From Enterococcus thailandicus (GTDB lineage: Bacteria; Bacillota; Bacilli; Lactobacillales; Enterococcaceae), in assembly GCF_001886265.1 (NCBI RefSeq), contig NZ_JXLE01000001.1, positions 186,001 to 250,000 of the forward strand: a stretch of DNA of 64,000 bases. The letters run 5' to 3'. The notes below the pieces were generated by a model that saw only the letters and a list, made by a program, of their open reading frames with translations, was not told the DNA's origin and did not search any database. Made by a program: the position numbers and the translations under genes. Of this stretch, positions 8,561 to 17,136 are shown piece after piece. Position 1 is the stretch's first letter. Each line of letters starts with the position of its first letter.

Positions 8561-10048
8561 ATGACGACCATTCGAACATTGCTAACGGAAATCGAAGGAA
8601 ATTATTTCAGAGAGTATGAAAATTTGGATCAAGAAATAACAGATTTAGAATATTTCTCAGGACACTTAAAGAAACACCATGATTATTCTTCAACGATTTT
8701 TGTTTGTATCACGCCTGGAAGAAGAAATTATATCAATCGAAAACCAGTTAAATGGTTAGATGGCAATGAACAAATTGCTGGAAGAGAAAATGAGTTTGGC
8801 TTGATTGTAACGGAACATCCAATCACAGATGAGACAGTTCAGGTTCCACAGTTTATCGTTCCGAATAGTTGGGAATTTCTATTGAACTTGTCAGCTAAGC
8901 TGCGAGCAGATTTTACTAAACCAGTGATTGCCATTACAGGCTCTGCGGGAAAAACATCGACGCGAATGATGATTTCTCATTTATTTAAAGAAAAGAAAGT
9001 ATTAGAAAACCGAGGAAATCACAATGTACGTTTTGCGGTCCCGCTGTATATGAGCAAGTTATTAACTGATCCAGAAGTTTTTAATTTAGAAGTTTCAGTA
9101 AATGCATTGAATTCCTATGATACTGGTTCTATGTCAAAGTTGATTGAACCAGATATTGCGTTGGTGACCTCAATTGGCGAAGCACATCTTAGCTCGTTGA
9201 AGGATACAAAAGGTGTAGCAATTCACAAAGCCAAGATTTTTGAAGGGTTAAAAAAAGGTGGAACGGCAATTATCAATAAAGATATGGGACGAGAAGAGTT
9301 CACTATTTTAGTTGATGGTGCCAGAAAAAGAGAGGCGAAAATCTACACTTATTCATTACAAGATTCACTAGCCGATGTCTATGTCAAACACTGGCAACAA
9401 AAAAGAGAATACTGTGAGTTAGTGATTTCTTTTTTAGGCGAAGAAATGGCTGTCAATCTAACAGTTTCTTCTGCTGGAATGATTTCCAATGCCTTAGCAA
9501 CGTTACTAGTGGTTCATGAGGTGGAAGGGACGATCAAGCCGTACCTTAGAAAATTTGAGACATTTAGACCACTACACAAAATTTTAGAAAAATCATCAAT
9601 AACGATTGCACCACAAAAAAAAGTTACGTTTATTGATGACACCCACAACGCTTCATTACCGGCTATGAGAAATGCGATTGGTTATTTTAATGATGTACGT
9701 CCTTATTATTTAGGAAAAAGTTTTCTGATTTTAGGACAAATTGCTGATTTAGGAGATGCAGCGAAATCTGTTCATCTTGCAATCAAAAAAGATATGGAAG
9801 ATGCCGACGCTGATTATATCTTTGGCTATGGGGAACAGTTCAAAGAAATCTTTGCTTTGGAGCAACAAAACGATCCGAAGTTTCACTGGTTTGCTACGTT
9901 AAAAGAATTATCCAATCAATTGGAAGCGCTACTGAGTGATGATAGTTTGATTTTAGCTAAAGGCTCAGTAACAGGAAGCGATTTTCAGCAAATTGATCAG
10001 TATATCCGTAGTTTAGGGAGAAATTTCAATAGTCAAAAGGTTCATTGA
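8561..10048 (+). CDS. Mur-ligase-family ATP-dependent amide ligase (MurF-like)
   Basis: A 495-residue protein with Mur-ligase motifs in order: P-loop ITGSAGKTST (125-134), NRGNHN (150-155), SIGEAHL (204-210) with the following Lys-rich helix, FIDDTHNAS (357-365, compare DxYNAN of MurF) and LILGQIADLGD (389-399). Mur ligases join an amino acid or peptide to a carboxylate through an acyl phosphate. The N-terminal 110 residues differ from the UDP-MurNAc-binding domain of true MurF, so the acceptor is probably something else. It is embedded in a surface-protein locus rather than in a dcw cluster. Relatives with non-wall substrates include PgsB, FolC and CphA. Substrate unknown. Confidence 0.75.
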   Translation: MTTIRTLLTEIEGNYFREYENLDQEITDLEYFSGHLKKHHDYSSTIFVCITPGRRNYINRKPVKWLDGNEQIAGRENEFGLIVTEHPITDETVQVPQFIVPNSWEFLLNLSAKLRADFTKPVIAITGSAGKTSTRMMISHLFKEKKVLENRGNHNVRFAVPLYMSKLLTDPEVFNLEVSVNALNSYDTGSMSKLIEPDIALVTSIGEAHLSSLKDTKGVAIHKAKIFEGLKKGGTAIINKDMGREEFTILVDGARKREAKIYTYSLQDSLADVYVKHWQQKREYCELVISFLGEEMAVNLTVSSAGMISNALATLLVVHEVEGTIKPYLRKFETFRPLHKILEKSSITIAPQKKVTFIDDTHNASLPAMRNAIGYFNDVRPYYLGKSFLILGQIADLGDAAKSVHLAIKKDMEDADADYIFGYGEQFKEIFALEQQNDPKFHWFATLKELSNQLEALLSDDSLILAKGSVTGSDFQQIDQYIRSLGRNFNSQKVH

Positions 10049-10081
10049 TTGAGTTCAAATTGATGCGAGGGAGGGGGTTAG

Positions 10082-11446
10082 ATGTGTTTTTTTCAAAGAA
10101 AAAAAGTTTGGCAAATACTTGGAATGACTTTCTGCTTGGTTTGGATTATTTTAAGTCAGACTTATGTCGTTCATGCACTTTCTTTAGAACTATTTGGAAC
10201 AACGACACTTTCAAATAACAGCCAAACCACGGTAGAAGAACCATTTTTGCATGTGGAAAATACGCCAGTTACTTTTGTGCTTACGGGAGAAGATGGCGTA
10301 GGTATTGGAGCGATTACAACGGGTGAAAAATACGGAATACTTGAAATTCCAACGGAGATGGTTGGTTATGTTCAAGTTAACGGGCCTGCAACTGTACAGA
10401 CGACGGTGACTGTTCCTTTGAGCCAATCCCCTTTACAAGTATTGATGCCGACAATCAGTTCAGTAATTTCTCTGATCGTTAATTCGCCACTGGTCTCTGC
10501 AGCAAATAAAACGGCTGTGAACCAAGCATTAACGGAATTAACCTCGGAAAATTTTGGTAGTCAAAATTTGTCTCTTGCGATTACCCCAAGAACTAGCACA
10601 CAATTTGAAGTAGCTATTAGTCAAGGGTTATTACCGATTTTAGCTACCACGTTAAAAAATCGTGTTCAAAATCTATTGACTGTTGTCACGGCAATTCCTC
10701 TAATTGGAACGGTTTTGGGAGTATTATTAACCCCGTTTACAACGGCGTTGAATCAATTGATTAATAACTTGAATTCACCGACTTCTGCGGATAGTCGTGC
10801 GTTGGTAGCAGGCTCAATTTTGGGAAATACGCAAGCATCATTACCTTTTTTAATTTCTTCGCCTGCGATTACAAGTGATTATGTTGCAAATTTTTCAGGA
10901 ATGTTTATCCAGACAGATGAAACGTTGATCCAACTAGAAGAATCTGTTGCGCAGACAGCCATTTATTTTTCTGCAGGATCATTAGATATGGAAACGGCAT
11001 TGCTTCCAAGTGATTTGGATTTTGGTGAACATACCATTCAAACGCAAATAGATGAGTTACTGATTGCTAAAGAAAATCAACAAGTAACGACAGGGGTTGT
11101 TCAAATTAGTGATACGCGATTGGTAGAAAAATTTTGGCAGTTAAAAGTGGAGCAGCTAACTTCATGGAACCAAAGTACGAATGAACTTTTGGCACAATTA
11201 CAAATTAAAAATGCTGATCTGATTTCAACTTTTCCTGCAGGTTCAGTTAGTAGCACTGCCAATCAGACAGTTGGCTTAAATGTTGGCGTTCAACAAACTC
11301 TTGTCCAGTTAAATGGAACGACGCAACCAGGTAATGTTTTATTAAATCTGAGTGAATTTCAACTGTTTGTTCCAAAAGAAGCTGTGAAGTCGACGGGAAC
11401 TTACCAAACCGTTTTGGAGTGGGTGTTGTCAGATACACCTAGTTAG
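10082..11446 (+). CDS. WxL-domain surface protein with adhesive N-terminal region
   Basis: 454 residues. The signal peptide (hydrophobic about 10-32, ending VVHA) is followed by an adhesive-like region related in layout to the anchored protein at 4577. A C-terminal WxL domain runs from about 310, recognised by LDFGEHTIQT, the first Trp motif FWQLKV and the terminal LEWVLSDTP. WxL domains bind peptidoglycan non-covalently. The start follows GAGGGAGGGGG. It is followed at once by a second WxL protein and a DUF916/DUF3324 protein, the usual WxL operon composition. The ligand of the adhesive part is unknown. Confidence 0.82.
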   Translation: MCFFQRKKVWQILGMTFCLVWIILSQTYVVHALSLELFGTTTLSNNSQTTVEEPFLHVENTPVTFVLTGEDGVGIGAITTGEKYGILEIPTEMVGYVQVNGPATVQTTVTVPLSQSPLQVLMPTISSVISLIVNSPLVSAANKTAVNQALTELTSENFGSQNLSLAITPRTSTQFEVAISQGLLPILATTLKNRVQNLLTVVTAIPLIGTVLGVLLTPFTTALNQLINNLNSPTSADSRALVAGSILGNTQASLPFLISSPAITSDYVANFSGMFIQTDETLIQLEESVAQTAIYFSAGSLDMETALLPSDLDFGEHTIQTQIDELLIAKENQQVTTGVVQISDTRLVEKFWQLKVEQLTSWNQSTNELLAQLQIKNADLISTFPAGSVSSTANQTVGLNVGVQQTLVQLNGTTQPGNVLLNLSEFQLFVPKEAVKSTGTYQTVLEWVLSDTPS

Positions 11447-11470
11447 ATTGCTAAAGGAGGAGGAATTGTT

Positions 11471-12079
11471 ATGAAAAAGAAAATTTTTACAAGCTTAGCG
11501 ATGTTAGGGCTGTGCTTATTCTCTGGTCAATTTGTTTTGGCAGACTCACAGACACAAGGTGAAGTGAATTATATCCCTGGAGCATTGGAATTCGATTACA
11601 CTAGTGAGATTCCGACTGATTTAAATTTTGGTGAACATCCAATTCAAACCGTCACACCGGAAAACTGGATTGCTACTACGACTGGTGAACAGACAGCGCC
11701 TGCAACAACTGGAGCAGTTGACGTTCGAGATAACCGAGGAGATCTTACAGGAACTTGGCTGGTGAAAGTAGCACAAGTCGAACAATTTCAAACGAGTGAC
11801 GAAGTGGAATTGACAGATGCAGTGTTAAGTTTATCGTTTGGTTCAGTTACAAATAACTTATCTTTAAGCCCAACAAGCACTTATGAAAATGATGAATTAG
11901 CTATTCAGGTATTTAACCAAGAATTTACGGTATTAAGTGCAACTGCTGGGGAGAATTCTGGGGATACTTCTTTGGCAATTGACCAGTTTTCTTTAGCGGT
12001 ACCAGCTAATACGAATAAAGTAGCAGCAGAGTATACGACAACCTTGAATTGGACATTTTCTTCAACACCCGAACCATAA
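11471..12079 (+). CDS. Small WxL-domain protein
   Basis: 202 residues; signal peptide 1-24 (ending VLA) and then essentially a lone WxL domain. Shared with the preceding protein are DLNFGEHPIQT and a TTGAVDVRD strand. The first Trp motif is GTWLVKV; the terminal motif reads LNWTFSSTP, with Phe where Leu is typical. Such small WxL proteins attach to peptidoglycan and pair with DUF916/DUF3324 membrane proteins. Strong AAAGGAGGAGG site. Conserved position in the operon supports a structural partner role. Confidence 0.85.
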   Translation: MKKKIFTSLAMLGLCLFSGQFVLADSQTQGEVNYIPGALEFDYTSEIPTDLNFGEHPIQTVTPENWIATTTGEQTAPATTGAVDVRDNRGDLTGTWLVKVAQVEQFQTSDEVELTDAVLSLSFGSVTNNLSLSPTSTYENDELAIQVFNQEFTVLSATAGENSGDTSLAIDQFSLAVPANTNKVAAEYTTTLNWTFSSTPEP

Positions 12080-12112
12080 AAACTTGAGTAGATGAAAAGA
12101 GGAGGGATAATT

Positions 12113-13117
12113 GTGAAATGGTTGATTGGAATACTCGGAATAGTAGGATTGAGTTTGGGATTTATAGTACCGGTTCAGGGAGAATCACTTCAAAGTTTTG
12201 ATGCGCAAATTCAGCCGGATCAGGAAATACCTTCCCAAAATGATGCCTATTTTGATTTGCAATTAGCACCTGAACAAGAGGTTCAGTTAAAAGTAACCGT
12301 GACTAATTTAAAAGAGTCGCCAGTCACGATTATTCCTTCTTTTAATCGCGCAAGAACGAACCAACTTGGTGTCGTCGAGTATTCAGGGAAAAACCAGGAT
12401 ACAACACAAGCATTACCAGTCGATATTGAGAAAGTAGTTCAATTGTCACAAAAAGAATTTACTTTAAAAGAAAATGAACAAAAAATTCTTGAGTTAACTG
12501 TCACAATGCCAAATAAACCATTTGAAGGTGTGCTTGCTGGCGGAATTTATCTTCAAGAAAAGCCACGAGAAAAAGCACAAGGTAACATTCAAAATGTCTT
12601 TTCTCGAGAAATAGCTGTCTTGCTACAAAATGAACGAGAAAAAATTGAACCTGTTCTTGAAATGAAGGAAGCTTCCCCAACTCAAGTTAATGGCAGAAAT
12701 GCTGTGAAGGTAGGTTTACAAAATACAAAGGCGACGTATTTATCGACAGCTGATATTCAGTATGAGTTATTTAACGGAAATGAAGAAACCCCTCAATTAA
12801 GTGGGAATCAAGCAATCGGATTTGCTCCGAATAGCGGGATGGCATACTTGATTTTTTTAGAAGGACAAAAGTTTGAGGAGGGAACGTATCGTTTAAAGAT
12901 AACAGTTAGTAAAGAAGACTTTCATTGGAGTGATGAAACGTTATTCAAGGTGAGCAAGAAGACATCTGACTCTTACAATAGAAAAGATGCTTCAATCGAA
13001 GAACCTGAAAAGCCGTTTCCATGGTTGATATGGCTAGGGATTGGGACAATCGTGGGACTGGTTTTAGTCATTGTCTGGTTACTAAACAAATTACGAAAAA
13101 ATAACCAAAATGAATAA
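12113..13117 (+). CDS. WxL-interacting protein (DUF916/DUF3324)
   Basis: 334 residues starting at GTG 12113. The GAGGAGGG site lies just before this GTG and inside the longer frame that would start at 12092, so the shorter form is chosen. It has a signal peptide (to about 25), a DUF916 domain (about 30-150, YFDLQLAPEQ, LAGGIYL), a DUF3324 domain (about 155-280), a membrane segment near 300-325 and a basic tail KLRKNNQNE. Proteins of this type sit in the membrane, bind WxL proteins and peptidoglycan, and may bind host matrix. It is the last gene of the locus, closed by a terminator. Confidence 0.88.
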   Translation: MKWLIGILGIVGLSLGFIVPVQGESLQSFDAQIQPDQEIPSQNDAYFDLQLAPEQEVQLKVTVTNLKESPVTIIPSFNRARTNQLGVVEYSGKNQDTTQALPVDIEKVVQLSQKEFTLKENEQKILELTVTMPNKPFEGVLAGGIYLQEKPREKAQGNIQNVFSREIAVLLQNEREKIEPVLEMKEASPTQVNGRNAVKVGLQNTKATYLSTADIQYELFNGNEETPQLSGNQAIGFAPNSGMAYLIFLEGQKFEEGTYRLKITVSKEDFHWSDETLFKVSKKTSDSYNRKDASIEEPEKPFPWLIWLGIGTIVGLVLVIVWLLNKLRKNNQNE

Positions 13118-13509
13118 AGTTTGAATCGAAAAGCTGGGACAGTGTGGTGTTCCAGCTTTTTTGTGTGGTATTTAGAAATTTTTTATCATAAAAGTGTTCT
13201 TGAATAGGATAGGTAAAAAGAGAACTTATTTTTTAGAAAAGTGTTCTCATTGCTTGGAGATAACCACTTGGTGCCAAAACTTCCAGCACAAATTTTCATT
13301 TTCTGTCAATTTATCGCTCATTTATGCACAATTCTGACTTTTCTCAAAAGAAGTGCTATGGTATGATAATGAAGAATTTTGAAAATTTACATAATTTCCT
13401 CGCATTTTTGTTCCTGTTTTTTAAAGTTTTATTATGATTAAAGTGGGGAATTGCTGAATAAATTGTTGTATGAGAAAATATTTTAGAAAATGTGAAACAG
13501 AGGTGTACT
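13118..13509. other. Intergenic region before the LCP gene
   Basis: 392 bases: a terminator at 13129-13162, then AT-rich sequence with a TATGAT-like -10 at 13362-13367 and no supported gene. It probably carries the LCP promoter. Confidence 0.5.
13129..13162 (+). terminator. Terminator closing the WxL locus
   Basis: AAAAGCTGG / CCAGCTTTT arms around a 13-base loop, followed by T-rich sequence. Confidence 0.85.
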
Positions 13510-14757
13510 ATGAAGCGGTGGCAAAAAGTAGTTTTAGCTTTTCTCGGAGTTTTTGTTCTTTTGATTGTCGGACTTTCGGCATATGGAATCAAATTTATGG
13601 GTGAAGCAAATCAAACAGTCAACAAAATTTCAAAGAATTTAAATCGAGTTTCAACTAAACGATCGGACAAAGTTAGTATTGACGATCGAGAACCATTTTC
13701 CGTTTTATTACTCGGACTAGACACTGGTGGATTGGGACGAACAGAACAAGGACGTTCAGACACCATGATGGTTGTGACAGTTAATCCAGAAAAGAAAACT
13801 TCAACAATTGTCAGCTTGGATCGTGATATTTATACGAACATCGTTGGCTATGGAACAGTGGACAAATTAAATCATGCCTACGCATTTGGCGGAGTTGAAA
13901 TGGCAATGGATTCGATTGAACAGTTGTTGGACATACCACTTGATCACTATGTGACGATCAATTTGGATGGAATGAAAGATTTGATTGATGCAGTTGGTGG
14001 GATTGAAGTCAATAATAAAATCGACTTTACCCTAGATGGTGTTCACGTGCCAGTTGGCAAACAAAAGCTGGATGGTGAAACAGGATTAGCTTATGCCAGA
14101 ATGCGCCATGAAGATCCAGAAGGGGACATTGGTCGTCAACGTCGTCAACGTGAAGTTGTAACAAAAATCGTCAACAAAGTACTAAGTCTAGATGGTGTGA
14201 GCAATTATCAAAAGATTTTAAAAGCAGTTGAAAACAACGTGAAGACAGACTTGGAGTGGGACGACATGTTAGATGTTGCAACGAATTACACTGCAGCATT
14301 CAGCAAAATCGATCAAGGACAACTGCAAGGAGAAAGCACGACAATTAACGAAATTTATTACCAAATTCTTGGTCAAAATGAGTTATTGAAAGTTCAAAAC
14401 AAATTGAAAAAACAATTAGACTTGAAAACAAGTAGTACTTTGCCTAATTTAGAAAATGACAATGCGTATCAAATGTTTTATGATGATTCAGAAGATGGAA
14501 CGGGTCTAACTTCGGGTAGCATTGTCACCGATGGAAATGGCTACTCAAATAATTATTCAAATGACTATTCCAACAGTTATTCAGACGATTATTCATCAAC
14601 CTACTCAGATGGTAACGGTAATTATAACCAAGACTATAACAATCAAGACAATGGGTATGGTACTGAAAATAACTACGATCAAAACAACAATCAAGAAACA
14701 TATGAGCAATATACACCAGAAGATACGAATCAATATAATTACAATGGAAATTATTAA
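13510..14757 (+). CDS. LytR-CpsA-Psr (LCP) family wall-polymer transferase
   Basis: 415 residues. An N-terminal membrane anchor (about 6-28) precedes the LCP domain (about 60-240) with the hallmark residues: VLLLGLDTGG, GRSDTMMV, SLDRDIY, KLNHAYAFGG and the Arg-rich ARMRHEDPEGDIGRQRRQ. LCP enzymes transfer teichoic acids or capsular polymers from lipid carriers to peptidoglycan outside the membrane. The last 90 or so residues form a tail very rich in Asn, Tyr, Ser, Asp and Gln. I chose ATG 13510 after AGAGGTG over GTG 13492, which has only a weak site. Monocistronic, with a strong bidirectional terminator. Confidence 0.92.
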   Translation: MKRWQKVVLAFLGVFVLLIVGLSAYGIKFMGEANQTVNKISKNLNRVSTKRSDKVSIDDREPFSVLLLGLDTGGLGRTEQGRSDTMMVVTVNPEKKTSTIVSLDRDIYTNIVGYGTVDKLNHAYAFGGVEMAMDSIEQLLDIPLDHYVTINLDGMKDLIDAVGGIEVNNKIDFTLDGVHVPVGKQKLDGETGLAYARMRHEDPEGDIGRQRRQREVVTKIVNKVLSLDGVSNYQKILKAVENNVKTDLEWDDMLDVATNYTAAFSKIDQGQLQGESTTINEIYYQILGQNELLKVQNKLKKQLDLKTSSTLPNLENDNAYQMFYDDSEDGTGLTSGSIVTDGNGYSNNYSNDYSNSYSDDYSSTYSDGNGNYNQDYNNQDNGYGTENNYDQNNNQETYEQYTPEDTNQYNYNGNY

Positions 14758-14766
14758 CTAAAAATG

Positions 14767-14814
14767 AATCGCCCTATTAAAAGTCGTTGAGTAACTTTTA
14801 ATAGGGCGATTTTG
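14767..14814. terminator. Bidirectional terminator between LCP gene and rlmD
   Basis: Perfect 18-base arms (AATCGCCCTATTAAAAGT) around a 9-base loop, shared by two convergent genes. Confidence 0.93.
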
Positions 14815-14851
14815 GTTGATCGATCGGAAATGAAAACTTCTTTTTATCCGT

Positions 14852-16228
14852 TTATTTTTTTGTTAGCTTTACAACGACTTCACAGCGAGCAGTTTGTGGA
14901 AACATGTCGACAGATTGCAAGTAGTCGACTTGATAACAGTTTGTTAATTCAACTAAGTCGCGCGCCAAGGTTGAAACATTACAAGAGATATAAACCAATT
15001 TTTTGGCTGGATGTTTCAACAAAGCTTGAACTAATTTCGCATCCAAACCAGTTCGAGGTGGATCAACGATAATTCCATCTGGTTGGAACCCTTCTTCGAG
15101 CCACTTAGGTAAAAGTTCTTCTGCCGTTCCGACTTCATAGCGAGTGTTGTCGTAGCCTAAACGAGTGGCATTTTTTTTTGCATCATCAATTGCTTGAGGA
15201 ACAATGTCCATTCCGCGAACTTCTTTGGCATATTTTGCAACACTTAACCCGATTGTTCCAACACCACAATACGCATCCACAACTGTGTCATCTTTTTCGA
15301 TTGCCAGTGCTTTGATTCCTTCTTGATAAAGAACTTTTGTTTGTTCTGGATTCAGTTGGAAAAAGGCGCGTGGCGATAGATCAAAAGTGACTTCATTGAT
15401 TCGTTCTTCGATTGCTTCTTTTCCCCAAAGATGAATTGTTTCGTCACCCATTACTAAAGAAGTTTTTTGCGGTTGAACATTTTGCATAATGGAAACTACT
15501 TCGGGTAATCGCTCGTTGATTTCACGAATCAGTGCATTTTTTTGTGGGAACTTTTGGCTACGAGTAATGAAGACGACTTGTAGTTCCCCCGTTTGGATTC
15601 CCACACGAACCATGATTGTTCGAAAGATACCGCTATTTGTTCGTTCGTCATAAATGGGTAGATCATATTTATTTAACAAGCGAACGACCGTATTCATCAC
15701 TTTTTGTGTTCGAGGTTCTTGGACTAAGCAATCAGTCAGCGGAACTAAGTTATGTGAATTCGCTTGATACAAACCAGCCTCGATTTGGTTTGTTTTTTTG
15801 TTTTTTCTTAGCTGAAATTGGGCTTTGTTACGATAACGCCAAGGGTCTTCCATGCCAATCGTTGGTAATAAAGAAAAGTGACGAAAGCCAGCTGGTTTGA
15901 ATTTTTCAAGTGCTTGTAAAAGCAAATCTTTTTTGAAATCGAGTTGTGCATGGTAGGCTAAATGTTGTAATTGACAACCACCACACTCGTAATAAACAGG
16001 ACAGGGAGCGACAACACGTTGGCTACTCGGCTTTTTCACTTTCACAAGTTCTGCTTCAGCGTAGCGAGGTGTCGCTTTGGTGATTTTTACCAGTACTTCT
16101 TCCTTTGGTAAAGCATAGGGAACAAAAATAATCAATCGTTTGAAGTAGCCAATGCCTTCACCATTGATACCAAGTCGTTTAATTTTTAAAGGAACTGTTT
16201 GTCCGGTTTTGACAATTGTTTCTGCCAT
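14852..16228 (-). CDS. rlmD: 23S rRNA (uracil-C5)-methyltransferase RlmD/RlmCD
   Basis: 458 residues, minus strand. Order: N-terminal TRAM domain (about 1-60), iron-sulfur cysteines in CPVYYECGGC, a central RNA-binding part, and a SAM-dependent methyltransferase fold with DAYCGVGTIGLS, IVDPPRTGLD and the nucleophile in YISCNVSTLARD. It methylates C5 of uridine in 23S rRNA; Gram-positive RlmCD enzymes can modify both U747 and U1939. The cysteines indicate a [4Fe-4S] cluster. Divergent from recX. A second RumA paralogue elsewhere cannot be excluded. Confidence 0.93.
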   Translation of the reverse strand: MAETIVKTGQTVPLKIKRLGINGEGIGYFKRLIIFVPYALPKEEVLVKITKATPRYAEAELVKVKKPSSQRVVAPCPVYYECGGCQLQHLAYHAQLDFKKDLLLQALEKFKPAGFRHFSLLPTIGMEDPWRYRNKAQFQLRKNKKTNQIEAGLYQANSHNLVPLTDCLVQEPRTQKVMNTVVRLLNKYDLPIYDERTNSGIFRTIMVRVGIQTGELQVVFITRSQKFPQKNALIREINERLPEVVSIMQNVQPQKTSLVMGDETIHLWGKEAIEERINEVTFDLSPRAFFQLNPEQTKVLYQEGIKALAIEKDDTVVDAYCGVGTIGLSVAKYAKEVRGMDIVPQAIDDAKKNATRLGYDNTRYEVGTAEELLPKWLEEGFQPDGIIVDPPRTGLDAKLVQALLKHPAKKLVYISCNVSTLARDLVELTNCYQVDYLQSVDMFPQTARCEVVVKLTKK

Positions 16229-16335
16229 AGGTATCTCCTTTTTTTCGTTTGATGTGGGTCTATTCTATCACAAAATCGCTGTCGGCGGGGAGTTTCTATG
16301 ATATGATAGAGAATATATGTTCGAGGAGGAGTTTC

Positions 16336-17136
16336 ATGATAACAGTGACGAGGATCAGTAAAGGCAAAGGCCCTTTTTACCAAGTCGATTTATCTGTTGG
16401 CGAGCCACTGCGCGTGTCAGAAGATGTTTTAATTCGTTATCGTTTATTAAAGGGACGAGAGTTAGATGAAGAATTAATCAAAGAAATCAAAAAAAGCAGT
16501 GGAGAAGACTTTGGTTTTCAACAAGCATTGAATTATTTGAGTTATCAATTACGTTCAGAAAAAGAAATTCGTACCTATTTAAAAGAAAAAGAAATTGTTC
16601 AAGAAGATCGAAATAAAATCGTTGCACGATTGAAAGAATTAGATTTGATTAATGATCTTGTTTACGGAGAAAGCTACGTCCGAACTCAGATGCGATTGAG
16701 TGACAAAGGTCCCAGAAAGTTGAGCCAGCAATTACAGCAAAAAGGGCTCAAACCAGAAATCATCGAGCAAGCATTGAGCCAATATCTTTTTGAAGACCAA
16801 GTGGAGGTTGCCAGTATCGCGGCACAAAAAGCATATAAAAAAAATCATGGAAAAAGCCAGAAAGAACTTTTACGAAAAATCCAACAAAATTTAATGACTA
16901 AAGGCTTTAACTCGGAGGTCATCCAGCAGGCGATTGCCCAATTACCACAAGAAGTTGATGAGGAAGCTGAGTATGAGTTGTTGGTAAGCCAAGGCGAAAA
17001 ATTATGGCGAAAGAATGCACGTTTTGATTTAACAAAACGCAGAATGAAAGTCAAACAAAGTCTGTATCAAAAAGGATTCAATCTGGAGTTGATTCAACGA
17101 TTTATTTCAGAAAAGGAAGCAGAAATCAGTGAATAA
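16336..17136 (+). CDS. recX: Recombination regulator RecX
   Basis: 266 residues from ATG 16336, which follows GAGGAGG; the longer frame from 16249 runs through the promoter region. The protein consists of repeated three-helix RecX modules (QALNYLSYQLRSEKEIRTYL, GPRKLSQQLQQKGL, RRMKVKQSLYQKGF). RecX binds RecA filaments and modulates strand exchange in the cytoplasm. It overlaps mutY by eight bases, so the two DNA-repair genes are co-transcribed and coupled. The length fits the Bacilli form, which is longer than E. coli RecX. Confidence 0.93.
   Translation: MITVTRISKGKGPFYQVDLSVGEPLRVSEDVLIRYRLLKGRELDEELIKEIKKSSGEDFGFQQALNYLSYQLRSEKEIRTYLKEKEIVQEDRNKIVARLKELDLINDLVYGESYVRTQMRLSDKGPRKLSQQLQQKGLKPEIIEQALSQYLFEDQVEVASIAAQKAYKKNHGKSQKELLRKIQQNLMTKGFNSEVIQQAIAQLPQEVDEEAEYELLVSQGEKLWRKNARFDLTKRRMKVKQSLYQKGFNLELIQRFISEKEAEISE

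Noticed and set aside
10082-13117. Phage or plasmid origin for the surface locus
   Set aside because: No integrase, transposase, attachment repeats or tRNA nearby; apart from the GC-rich repeat tract, the base composition looks like the neighbours.
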